From Aspidapion aeneum (taxonomy: Eukaryota; Arthropoda; Insecta; Coleoptera; Brentidae), in contig OY755038.1 in NCBI GenBank assembly GCA_963576565.1, forward strand, positions 144,612,273 through 144,676,272: a stretch of DNA of 64,000 nucleotides, in the 5' to 3' direction. Positions 35,962-48,609 of this stretch are shown in pieces. The notes beneath the pieces were generated by a model. It saw nothing but the letters and a program-made list of their open reading frames with translations, had not been told where the DNA came from and searched no databases. How positions within the stretch are numbered: the first letter of the stretch is position 1; the number at the start of each line of letters is the position of its first letter. A program made the translations under genes and the position numbers.

Positions 35962-37661
35962 TTATTATTCTCGGCCTTAAAATTACAAGGAGTTCGTCGA
36001 CCGTTACCAAACGTCCTCGAAACTAGTTTTTTTGAATAATTGCAATCACGAGTTGTTACATTGGATTTTCCACATCGGTAACAAAATTTATTTTTCGGAG
36101 CTTTACATGACGAGAAAACATGATTGGGTAATCCACAATTCCAACACACTATTTTAGAAGAGTCACTAGATTGAACTGTATTAGGATTGTTATTAGTATC
36201 TGAAGTATTAATAGAAGTTACATTATTACTCGGATTTAAATTATCTTGAAGATTTCTACTCGAATTTCTATTTTTAAAATTACCTCGAAAACTACCACGA
36301 TGATTACTAAAATTATTACGTTGACTGTTAGACTGCGAATGATGATTGCTACTCGAATAGTCATGATGATTTCCATAAGATCTGCCACGATTCGAATTAA
36401 ATTTATTGTACTGGGTACTGTAATTTAAATTATGATTGGTATTCAGATAGCCATGCTGATTGCCACGACCTCGATTGTTTTTAAAATTGCCTCGATAATT
36501 TCCAGATAAAAAGGATGTATTTTTAAAATTATTCTTATGGTTTTGGTTTTGGTTATAACCAGACGTTGATGGTTCACAAAAATTGTCTCGATCATTTGAG
36601 TGGAAAGAAGAAACGAGAAGAGAAGAGCCATCTGTCGTTTTTGAATTTTCTACTTTTCGGCAGTTTTCCAATAAAGAAAGGATTGAGTCAATGCTGACCA
36701 AAGCTAGAGGAGATTTATAAAAATCACACATATTTTTCCTTAAGTATTTTAACTTTGTGGCTTCGCAGGGTTGTCTATCTAAATGTCTAAATAATGACTC
36801 CATATTAGCAACAAAAAGATGAAAAGGTTCTGTTTTATATTGTTTTCTTGCTTTAATATCCTCCCAAATTAAATCGTCTAAATCTTCAGGCAAAAAATCG
36901 GTTTTTAAAATTTTAACTAATGATTCCCAATTAGTAGCTCTATTAACAGCAGATTTAAACCAATTATGCGCAGGTCCTGAAAATAACTCTCCAGCACTCT
37001 CGAATAACTCTATTTTTGAAACACGACGGGACTTACAATATTCCTCAACTTTATCTAAAAATTCTAGAACAACATGATAATCTGCTTCGCCAGAAAATGA
37101 CAAATTCCACTGATGAACAGGTATTGACTTGCTTTGAGTAAAAACAGGGGTAACGATAGGGGTTGGAGCAGGAAGAACGGTTTGGTTCAACGTTAGGTTC
37201 GAGTCGCTGTTGTTTTGTTCAAAAATATCAGCTTTTTCAAAAAGGTTAGCTTCTAGCTCTAAATATTTTGCATAAGCTTCTTGCTTAAAATTAATAACGA
37301 TAGAGTCTTGGTCTATAAGAGGGATTATAATCCGACAAATACGATTAGAAATATGAATTAATCGCGATCGATAGCGCTGAAAAGCAGAATCTGTTTGTGG
37401 TCCTTCAAATTCCGAAATTAAAACTTCTAAAGCTACTAAGGTTTCCTCGATAACCTTTTTTTCGTTTTCGAATTCATACTGCGGATCCGAATAAGAAAGA
37501 TTTCGATTTTTATCCGCTTGTATTCTGCGATTTAACATTTTTCGTTTTTGTGCTGCATCTTGATGTCTCGTAGCAATAACTCCACGAATTCTTAATTCAT
37601 AAGATAACTCCGGTTGAGTCAAATGAATAGGCCTCATTAAATCGATATCACGGATATCCAT
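35859..37661 (-). CDS. Gypsy gag protein
   Basis: 600 codons when started at the ATG at 37661. The frame could start 17 codons upstream, but that extension is a hydrophobic A+T-rich leader translation, and MDIRDIDLMRP looks like the natural N-terminus. Gag packages the element RNA into virus-like particles. A structured N-terminal half (about 1-350) is followed by an Asn/Arg/Gly-rich RNA-binding stretch (about 370-490). Then come a canonical CCHC zinc knuckle (CWNCGLPNHVFSSC, about 506-519) and a second knuckle of the same spacing in which Val replaces His (CYRCGKSNVTTRDC, about 527-540). The frame overlaps pol by 103 nt. Family known from its position, the zinc knuckle and the linked pol. 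Confidence 0.93.
   Translation of the reverse strand: MDIRDIDLMRPIHLTQPELSYELRIRGVIATRHQDAAQKRKMLNRRIQADKNRNLSYSDPQYEFENEKKVIEETLVALEVLISEFEGPQTDSAFQRYRSRLIHISNRICRIIIPLIDQDSIVINFKQEAYAKYLELEANLFEKADIFEQNNSDSNLTLNQTVLPAPTPIVTPVFTQSKSIPVHQWNLSFSGEADYHVVLEFLDKVEEYCKSRRVSKIELFESAGELFSGPAHNWFKSAVNRATNWESLVKILKTDFLPEDLDDLIWEDIKARKQYKTEPFHLFVANMESLFRHLDRQPCEATKLKYLRKNMCDFYKSPLALVSIDSILSLLENCRKVENSKTTDGSSLLVSSFHSNDRDNFCEPSTSGYNQNQNHKNNFKNTSFLSGNYRGNFKNNRGRGNQHGYLNTNHNLNYSTQYNKFNSNRGRSYGNHHDYSSSNHHSQSNSQRNNFSNHRGSFRGNFKNRNSSRNLQDNLNPSNNVTSINTSDTNNNPNTVQSSDSSKIVCWNCGLPNHVFSSCKAPKNKFCYRCGKSNVTTRDCNYSKKLVSRTFGNGRRTPCNFKAENNKRNFFVSLNGTIGRNLFMIFIIKLKYRNLVIKQI
35952..35958 (-). promoter_or_regulatory. -1 ribosomal frameshift heptamer A AAT TTT
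   Basis: In the gag frame the minus strand reads AGA AAT TTT TTT, containing the X XXY YYZ heptamer A AAT TTT. Slipping back one base gives AAA TTT TTT TGT, which is the pol frame. The last pol-frame stop lies only a few bases upstream (35962-35964), so the heptamer sits at the very start of the 103-nt overlap. A downstream stem or pseudoknot was not assessed. Confidence 0.85.
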
Positions 37662-38481
37662 TTTAAAATTAAAAAAATTTAGCAACAAAAAAATAAAAAA
37701 GAAAGAATGCAAAAAATATTATTTATATATATATATTTTTTTTTAAGTCGCAATCGTCGTATAATCAACAAAGAAAACTTTAAAATCGAACTACAGTATC
37801 TTTAAATATCATCGAGCGCACTGCATAAAAAATACAAAAAAATAAAAATCTCAAAATATAGTTTTCATAACTCGCTCTTAATTTAGTGGAACGTATGCAA
37901 AAAACATTATAATGAATAATCGGTCCCCGCACAGACTGATCAAAACGTACTCAAGATTCAATCACGAAAATACCCAACACCAAAATTGTTAGTAAAAAAT
38001 TCAATATATAAAAAAATATATGGCTGATAAAACTTTAGGTAGGTACCATCTATATATAGTTCAATACTGGCCACGTAGAATAAAAAATAAAAAACAAAAA
38101 AATTATTAAAAATATTTTTGGGTAAAACTCTATCTAGATTTAGCCTTTGTTTTGCCACTAAGAAAAACTCTCGTTTTGCTGAGCCCCTAAATAACAATTA
38201 CAAATATTCAATTCAAAACAATCTAAAAAGAAAAAACACAAATAATTTTATTTGTATGTTTAAACTGTACTAGATGCCATATAAGAAGAAAAAAAACCGC
38301 CTTATTACTTTTAGCATTAAAATTTACCTCCATAAATGCAAAAATTATTTTTATATCATTTTTATTAGGTTATATTTGTTCTCATTTATTTTAATTAAAT
38401 AATATTTGACTTTATAAAAACTCAAAAAAATTATCTTTATTTATAGGCAAAAGAAATTTAAACAACAATAAAAAAACTCGG
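37662..38481 (-). other. Gypsy 5' leader between primer site and gag
   Basis: 820 bp, strongly A+T-rich, including a TATATATATA run near 37720-37735. Only short chance frames occur (e.g. 37958-38197). It presumably carries the packaging signal and gag leader; nothing in it is specifically recognisable. Confidence 0.7.
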
Positions 38482-38499
38482 GCCCCACGTTGGGCGCCA
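38482..38499 (-). other. primer binding site for tRNA-Lys(CUU)
   Basis: Minus strand TGGCGCCCAACGTGGGGC, 7 nt inside the 5' LTR. Its complement GCCCCACGTTGGGCGCCA equals the 3' end of animal tRNA-Lys(CUU), including CCA, and the match continues partly into the T-loop. This tRNA would prime minus-strand DNA synthesis. Confidence 0.88.
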
Positions 38500-38506
38500 C
38501 TTAATC

Positions 38507-40464
38507 TGTAACGGTTTTTTGTTACAAACTAAAATGCTCTCGGTAGCTCAGTTGGGACTGAGCTCGTGGTGTTCACCTCAAAAAAACTCAACAATATTCA
38601 TGTGAAATAAATTAACTTTCTTTTGCCTAAAGGGCGCCAATACAAGTTTAAAAGTAAAATAGAAAGAATGTATCGAGATCTTAGTGAACCTTGTATTATT
38701 CACTACGTATTAATAAAGATGGTGAATGTTTGATTAAAACGCAAAAGGTTTAAAAAAAATAGTCTCTAATTATTTTTATCAGCAAACGATTTGCAAGAAG
38801 GAAATTTACAAAAAAAAATAAATATATAAGGATCTTTTAACCTAAATACTTAATTATATAGCTATCGATTAAAAATATTATTTTATATCCTTGTTTCTTA
38901 TCACAGAATGTTCGTTACTATTTATTTTTATTATCTCAAGAATGTAATTTAATTTCTATTTATAAAGAGTTGGCTTTTTAGTTCAATAAAAGAATTTATC
39001 TTATTATTTTATGTTAATAAAAAGTAAGAAGAAAATACACGGACGATAAAATCAAGCCACACAAAAAATTATCGAAGTACCTAAATAAAAAGTATGTACC
39101 TATTTGGCTAAAAACAAAAAATATAATATATTTTTGGGACCTAAGAAAAATTAATACCTTGGGAGGGTAAATGCGCATCTACTCAACAAGGGTGCATTGT
39201 TGCCAGATCTTAACAAGGGCAATAAATAGGTTTACCAAAAATATTAACAAATAATAACCAGTGCTATAAAAAGGAAATATATCACAGTTAAATAAAATGG
39301 TTAGTAAAAATAAGTATTAAATCTTATCTGCCAAATCCCACGCTGGAGGTTGAGTCCTCAAAAGATTTGAGTAGGTAGTGTGGTTGGTACTTCAACAAAA
39401 CAGATTTCAAAACGGGACAGCAAAACAAAAAGAAAGCAGTAACATCGACTAGTACAACATGGCTTTTACTTCAGTAAACAATTACGGGCTTCTGCTCAAA
39501 GTATGTGTGATGTACGGGCTTCAAAACATATACGGATCCCAGAAAACGAGCTCCATAAAATGGAATGGGCTTCATAAAATGGAATGGCCTTCATAAAATG
39601 GAATTGACTTCATAAAATGGAATGGACTTCATAAAATGGAATGGACTTCATAAAATGGAATGGCCTTCATAAAATGGAATGGACTTCATAAAATGGAATG
39701 GACTTCATAAAATGGAATGGACTTCAAAAGGTCATTGTTGCCTTAGAAATGCGTTTAAGTTTAATCAATTTTCAGAATAGTATTTTATGTTTCTATAGAA
39801 TTAAAAGTTTATGTTCTCAGCAAAAAGTCTAATAAAAAAATTAGGCAAACTCACCAGTAATGAACAATGGTCCACCTTTTTAATCACACCAGCATTTTTC
39901 ACGAAACTAACTCTGTTACAAAACACTGTACAATTTCTGTAAGTTTTACAACATTTTGAGTAGCAGTTATGCTTGGTTAAAATAAGTTTTTAATATATTT
40001 TATTAGCACATATTATAACGGTGTTAAAATGCTCTCTGAAACACACAAAATCTGCGAGAAACCGAGTATTAGCTATCACAAAAACTAAAGTAGTTCGGTT
40101 ACCATATAGAAGTTAAACTGCATCGAGAATCCGCATGTAGCTGACTCTCTCAGCTACGTGCATTTGAAAAGAGACGGCGGGTTTCCCTGACCGAACAAAG
40201 CAGCTTGGATCACTCTGAGTACAGACGCGCGACGACGAAGTGGGGAACGTGCCGTAACGCGACTCTAAACAACGCTTGTTGAAACAAATTTTATCATGAA
40301 GTACCGTGGTTCAGTGGACAAGGAGGATCGCTCCATCGACGATACTTTTTTTTTTATGTGGATAATTCTTTGATTTATTTTTAGTTGTACAGGGTCCTAC
40401 AAGTATTTTAATTTTTTTTGTTAAAAACGTTACTTGCTATTAGGGTTAAGAAAAAATCGTTACA
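38507..40464 (-). repeat. 5' LTR of the complete Gypsy copy
   Basis: 1958 bp, TGTAACG...CGTTACA. It has one or more fewer 18-bp minisatellite units (39551-39726) than the 3' LTR. The tRNA-like fragment is at 38536-38581. The outer end at 40464 is followed by CCAC and then directly by satellite block 4. Confidence 0.96.
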
Positions 40465-43400
40465 CCACAGACAGACATACAGACAGACATACAGACAGAC
40501 ATACAGACAGACATACAGACAGACATACAGACAGACAGACATACAGACAGACATACAGACAGACATACAGACAGACATACAGACAGACATACAGACAGAC
40601 ATACAGACAGACATACAGACAGACATACAGACAGACATACAGACAGACATACAGACAGACATACAGACAGACATACAGACAGACATACAGACAGACATAC
40701 AGACAGACATACAGACAGACATACAGACAGACATACAGACAGACATACAGACAGACATACAGACAGACATACAGACAGACATACAGACAGACATACAGAC
40801 AGACATACAGACAGACATACAGACAGACATACAGACAGACATACAGACAGACATACAGACAGACATACAGACAGACATACAGACAGACATACAGACAGAC
40901 ATACAGACAGACATACAGACAGACATACAGACAGACATACAGACAGACATACAGACAGACATACAGACAGACATACAGACAGACATACAGACAGACATAC
41001 AGACAGACATACAGACAGACATACAGACAGACATACAGACAGACATACAGACAGACATACAGACAGACAGACATACAGACAGACATACAGACAGACATAC
41101 AGACAGACATACAGACAGACATACAGACAGACATACAGACAGACATACAGACAGACATACAGACAGACATACAGACAGACATACAGACAGACATACAGAC
41201 AGACATACAGACAGACATACAGACAGACATACAGACAGACATACAGACAGACATACAGACAGATATACAGACAGACATACAGACAGACATACAGACAGAC
41301 ATACAGACAGACATACAGACAGACATACAGACAGACATACAGACAGACATACAGACAGACAAACATACAGACAGACAGACATACAGACAGACATACAGAC
41401 CGACATACAGACAGACATACAGACAGACATACAGACAGACATACAGACAGACATACAGACAGACATACAGACAGACATACAGACAGACATACAGACAGAC
41501 ATACAGACAGACATACAGACAGACATACAGACAGACATACAGACAGACATACAGACAGACATACAGACAGACATACAGACAGACATACAGACAGACATAC
41601 AGACAGACATACAGACAGACATACAGACAGACATACAGATAGACATACAGACAGACATACAGACAGACATACAGACAGACATACAGACAGACATACAGAC
41701 AGACATACAGACAGACATACAGACAGACAGACATACAGACAGACAGACAGACAGACATACAGACATACAGACATACAGACATACAGACAGACATACAGAC
41801 ATACAGACAGACAGACATACAGACAGACATACAGACAGACATACAGACAGACATACAGACAGACATACAGACAGACATACAGACAGACATACAGACAGAC
41901 ATACAGACAGACATACAGACAGACATACAGACAGACATACAGACAGACAGACATACAGACAGACATACAGACAGACATACAGACAGACATACAGACAGAC
42001 ATACAGACAGACATACAGACAGACATACAGACAGACATACAGACAGACATACAGACAGACATACAGACAGACAGACAGACATACAGACAGACATACAGAC
42101 AGACATACAGACAGACATACAGACAGACATACAGACAGACATACAGACATACATACAGACATACAGACAGACATACAGACAGACATACAGACAGACATAC
42201 AGACAGACATACAGACAGACATACAGACATACAGACAGACATACAGACAGACATACAGACAGACATACAGACAGACATACAGACAGACATACAGACAGAC
42301 ATACAGACAGACATACAGACAGACATACAGACAGACATACAGACAGACATACAGACAGACATACAGACAGACATACAGACAGACATACAGACAGACATAC
42401 AGACAGACATACAGACAGACATACAGACAGACATACAGACAGACATACAGACAGACATACAGACAGACATACAGACAGACATACAGACAGACATACAGAC
42501 AGACATACAGACAGACATACAGACAGACATACAGACAGACATACAGACAGACATACAGACAGACATACAGACAGACATACAGACAGACATACAGACAGAC
42601 ATACAGACAGACATACAGACAGACATACAGACAGACATACAGACAGACATACAGACAGACATACAGACAGACAAACATACAGACAGACAGACATACAGAC
42701 AGACATACAGACCGACATACAGACAGACAAACAGACAGACATACAGACAGACATACAGACAGACATACAGACAGACATACAGACAGACATACAGACAGAC
42801 ATACAGACAGACATACAGACAGACATACAGACAGACATACAGACAGACATACAGACAGACATACAGACAGACATACAGACAGACATACAGACAGACATAC
42901 AGACAGACAGACATACAGACAGACATACAGACAGACATACAGACAGACATACAGACAGACATACAGACAGACATACAGACAGACATACAGACAGACATAC
43001 AGACAGACATACAGACAGACATACAGACAGACATACAGACAGACATACAGACAGACATACAGACAGACATACAGACAGACATACAGACAGACATACAGAC
43101 AGACATACAGACAGACATACAGACAGACAGACAGACATACAGACAGACAGACAGACATACAGACATACAGACATACAGACATACAGACAGACATACAGAC
43201 ATACAGACATACAGACAGACAGACATACAGACAGACATACAGACAGACATACAGACAGACATACAGACAGACATACAGACAGACATACAGACAGACATAC
43301 AGACAGACATACAGACAGACATACAGACAGACAGACATACAGACAGACATACAGACAGACATACAGACAGACATACAGACAGACATACAGACAGACATAC

Positions 43401-46400
43401 AGACAGACATACAGACAGACATACAGACAGACATACAGACAGACATACAGACAGACATACAGAAGGACATACAGACAGACATACAGACAGACATACAGAC
43501 AGACATACAGACAGACAGACAGACATACAGACAGACATACAGACAGACATACAGACAGACATACAGACAGACATACAGACAGACATACAGACATACAGAC
43601 AGACATACAGACAGACATACAGACAGACATACAGACAGACATACAGACAGACATACAGACAGACAGACATACAGACAGACATACAGACACATACAGACAG
43701 ACAGACATACAGACAGACATACAGACAGACAGACATACAGACAGACATACAGACAGACATACAGACAGACATACAGACAGACATACAGACAGACATACAG
43801 ACAGACATACAGACAGACATACAGACAGACATACAGACAGACATACAGACAGACATACAGACAGACAGACATACAGACAGACATACAGACAGACAGACAT
43901 ACAGACAGACATACAGACAGACATACAGACAGACATACAGACAGACATACAGACAGACATACAGACAGACATACAGACAGACATACAGACAGACATACAG
44001 ACAGACATACAGACAGACATACAGACAGACATACAGACAGACATACAGACAGACATACAGACAGACATACAGACAGACAGACAGACATACAGACATACAG
44101 ACAGACATACAGACAGACATACAGACAGACATACAGACAGACATACAGACAGACATACAGACAGACATACAGACATACAGACAGACATACAGACAGACAT
44201 ACAGACAGACATACAGACAGACATACAGACAGACATACAGACAGACATACAGACAGACATACAGACAGACATACAGACAGACATACAGACAGACATACAG
44301 ACAGACATACAGACAGACATACAGACATACAGACAGACATACAGACATACAGACATACAGACATACAGACAGACATACAGACAGACATACAGACAGACAG
44401 ACATACAGACAGACATACAGACAGACATACAGACAGACATACAGACAGACATACAGACAGACAGACATACAGACAGACATACAGACAGACATACAGACAG
44501 ACATACAGACAGACATACAGACAGACATACAGACATACAGACATACAGACATACAGACAGACATACAGACAGACATACAGACAGACATACAGACAGACAT
44601 ACAGACAGACATACAGACAGACATACAGACAGACATACAGACAGACATACAGACAGACATACAGACAGACATACAGACAGACATACAGACAGACATACAG
44701 ACAGACATACAGACAGACATACAGACAGACATACAGACAGACATACAGACAGACATACAGACAGACATACAGACAGACATACAGACAGACATACAGACAG
44801 ACATACAGACAGACATACAGACAGACATACAGACAGACATACAGACAGACATACAGACAGACATACAGACAGACATACAGACAGACATACAGACAGACAT
44901 ACAGACAGACATACAGACAGACATACAGACAGACATACAGACAGACATACAGACAGACATACAGACAGACATACAGACAGACATACAGACAGACATACAG
45001 ACAGACATACAGACAGACAGACATACAGGCAGACATACAGACAGACATACAGACAGACATACAGACAGACATACAGACAGACTTACAGACAGACATACAG
45101 ACAGACATACAGACAGACATACAGACAGACATACAGACAGACATACAGACAGACATACAGACAGACATACAGACAGACATACAGACAGACATACAGACAG
45201 ACATACAGACAGACATACAGACAGACATACAGACAGACATACAGACAGACATACAGACAGACATACAGACAGACATACAGACAGACATACAGACAGACAT
45301 ACAGACAGACATACAGACAGACATACAGACAGACATACAGACAGACATACAGACAGACATACAGACAGACAGACAGACAGACATACAGACAGACATACAG
45401 ACAGACATACAGACAGACATACAGACAGACATACAGACAGACATACAGACATACAGACATACAGACAGACATACAGACAGACAGACATACAGACAGACAT
45501 ACAGACAGACATACAGACAGACATACAGACAGACATACAGACAGACATACAGACAGACATACAGACAGACATACAGACAGACATACAGACAGACATACAG
45601 ACAGACATACAGACAGACATACAGACAGACATACAGAAAGACATACAGACAGACATACAGACAGACATACAGACAGACATACAGACAGACATACAGACAG
45701 ACATACAGACAGACATACAGACAGACATACAGACAGACATACAGACAGGCATACAGACATACAGACAGACATACAGACAGACATACAGACAGACATACAG
45801 ACAGACATACAGACAGACATACAGACAGACATACAGACAGACATACAGACAGACATACAGACAGACATACAGACAGACATACAGACAGACATACAGACAG
45901 ACATACAGACAGACATACAGACAGACATACAGACAGACATACAGACAGACATACAGACAGACATACAGACAGACATACAGACAGACATACATACAGACAG
46001 ACATACAGACAGACATACAGACAGACATACAGACAGACATACAGACAGACATACAGACAGACATACAGACAGACATACAGACAGACATACAGACAGACAT
46101 ACAGACAGACATACAGACAGACATACAGACAGACATACAGACATACAGACAGACATACAGACAGACATACAGACAGACATACAGACAGACATACAGACAG
46201 ACATACAGACAGACATACAGACAGACATACAGACAGACATACAGACAGACATACAGACAGACATACAGACAGACATACAGACAGACATACAGACAGACAT
46301 ACAGACAGACATACAGACAGACATACAGACAGACATACAGACAGACATACAGACAGACATACAGACAGACATACAGACAGACATACAGACAGACATACAG

Positions 46401-47394
46401 ACAGACATACAGACAGACATACAGACAGACATACAGACAGACATACAGACAGACATACAGACAGACATACAGACAGACATACAGACAGACATACAGACAG
46501 ACATACAGACAGACATACAGACAGACATACAGACAGACATACAGACAGACATACAGACAGACATACAGACAGACATACAGACAGACATACAGACAGACAT
46601 ACAGACAGACATACAGACAGACATACAGACAGACAGACATACAGACAGACATACAGACAGACATACAGACAGACATACAGACAGACATACAGACAGACAT
46701 ACAGACAGACATACAGACAGACATACAGACAGACATACAGACAGACATACAGACAGACATACAGACAGACATACAGACAGACATACAGACAGACATACAG
46801 ACAGACATACAGACAGACATACAGACAGACATACAGACATACAGACATACAGACATACATACAGACAGACATACAGACAGACATACAGACAGACATACAG
46901 ACAGACATACAGACAGACATACAGACAGACATACAGACAGACATACAGACATACAGACATACAGACATACAGACATACAGACATACAGACATACAGACAT
47001 ACAGACATACAGACATACAGACATACAGACATACAGACATACAGACATACAGACATACAGACATACAGACATACAGACATACAGACATACAGACATACAG
47101 ACATACAGACATACAGACATACAGACATACAGACATACAGACATACAGACATACAGACATACAGACATACAGACATACAGACATACAGACATACAGACAT
47201 ACAGACATACAGACATACAGACATACAGACATACAGACATACAGACATACAGACATACAGACATACAGACATACAGACATACAGACATACAGACATACAG
47301 ACATACAGACAGACATACAGACAGACATACAGACAGACATGCAGACAGACATACAGACAGACATGCAGACAGACATACAGACAGACATACAGAC
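40465..47394. repeat. TACAGACAGACA satellite, block 4
   Basis: A 6.9 kb array between two LTRs that face each other in inverted orientation. It is heterogeneous: many 4-bp phase changes, a long 8-mer (TACAGACA) run of about 46 units at 46940-47308, and variant clusters that recur with 1.3-1.4 kb spacing, for example ACAAACATAC followed by ACCGACATAC at 41361-41405 and again at 42673-42715. It ends at TGTAACG at 47395. Confidence 0.98.
46940..47308. repeat. 8-mer (TACAGACA)n run in block 4
   Basis: About 46 consecutive TACAGACA units, a register different from the dominant 12-mer, close to the right end of the array. Comparable shorter 8-mer runs are in block 1. Confidence 0.95.
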
Positions 47395-48567
47395 TGTAAC
47401 GATTTTTTTCTTAACCCTAATAGCAAGTAACGTTCTTTAAAAAAAATTAAAAAACTTGTAGGACCCTGTACAACTAAAAATAAATCAAAGAATTATCCAC
47501 ATAAAAAAAAACAGTATCGTCGATGGAGCGATCCTCCGGTGTCTGCGTGTCGGGCGTTTTGCTTTGTCGCCTTGTCCACTGGACCACGGTACTTCATGAT
47601 AAAATTTGTTTCAACAAGCGTTGTTTAGAGTCGCTTTACGGCACGTTCCCCACTTCGTCGTCGCGCGGCTCTATTCAGACTGATCCAAGCTGCTTTGTTC
47701 GGTCAGGGAAACCCGCCGTCTCTTTTCAAATGCACGTAGCCGAGAGAGTCAGCTACATGCGGATTCTCGATGCAGTTTAACTTCTATATGGTAACCGAAC
47801 TACCTTAGTTTTTGCCCTAGATTGTACTCGGTAGATCGCTGGATTTTGTTTGCTGTGTTTCAGAGAGCATTTTAACACCGTTATAATATGTGCTAATAAA
47901 ATATATTAAAAACTTATTTTAACCAAGCATAACTGCTACTCAAAATGTTGTAAAACTTACAGAAATTGTACAGTGTTTTGTAACAGAGTTAGTTTCGTAA
48001 AAAATGCTGGTGTGATTAAAAAGGTGGACCATTGTTCATTACTGGTGAGTTTGCCTAATTTTTTTATTAGACTTTTTGCTGAGAACATAAACTTTTAATT
48101 CTATAGAAACATAAAATACTATTCTGAAAATTGATTAAACTTAAACGCATTTCTAAGACAACAATGACCTTTTTAGGCCATTCCATTTTATGAAGCCCAT
48201 TCCATTTTATGAAGCCCATTCCATTTTATGAAGCCCATTCCATTTTATGGAGCTGGTTTTCGTAGACCCGTATATGTTTTGAAGCCCATTCCATTTTATG
48301 GAGCTCGTTTTCGGGGATCCGTATATGTTTTGAAGCCCGTACATCACACATACTTTGAGCAGAAGCCCGTAATTGTTTACTGAAGTAAAAGCCATGTTGT
48401 ACTAGCCGATGTTACTGCTTTCTTTTTGTTTTGCTGTCCCGTTTTGAAATCTGTTTTGTTGAAGTACCAACCACACTACCTACTCAAATCTCTTGAGGAC
48501 TCAACCTCCAGCGTGGGATTTGGCAGATAAGATTTAATACTTATTTTTACTAACCATTTTATTTAAC
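47395..48567 (+). mobile_element. inverted Gypsy LTR, copy D, left part
   Basis: Begins TGTAACGATTTT, the U3 end of the same LTR family as copies A and B but on the plus strand. It is more diverged: a 34-bp insertion at 47538-47571 and many substitutions around 47800-47860. The 18-bp minisatellite appears as CCATTCCATTTTATGAAG units at 48177-48300. It is interrupted at 48567/48568 by a LINE and continues at 51727. Confidence 0.92.
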
Positions 48568-48609
48568 TTTTTTTTTTTACGGTTAAACGCACTCGCAAGG
48601 AGATCCCTA

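Larger units (their letters stand above)
29976..40464 (-). mobile_element. complete Ty3/Gypsy LTR retrotransposon (10.49 kb)
   Basis: Order on the minus strand: 5' LTR (40464-38507), 7-nt spacer, tRNA-Lys primer site, leader, gag, pol joined by a -1 frameshift, 3' untranslated region, polypurine tract, 3' LTR (31952-29976). No envelope-like frame was found between pol and the 3' LTR. The two LTRs show only about ten differences by eye plus a change in minisatellite units, so the insertion is recent. Both outer ends touch the satellite. The flanking bases (ATAC on the left, CCAC on the right) do not form a clear target-site duplication. Confidence 0.95.

Noticed and set aside
29970..40470. 4-6 bp target-site duplication around the complete Gypsy copy
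   Set aside because: ATAC on the left and CCAC on the right match only at the last two bases, which the repeat itself would give by chance.
47523..47780. 85-codon open frame in LTR copy D
   Set aside because: Lies in LTR sequence; the other LTR copies lack the 34-bp insertion and do not keep the frame.
48207..48395. 62-codon open frame on the minus strand
   Set aside because: Translation of the LTR minisatellite and its flank; unit number differs between copies and breaks the frame.
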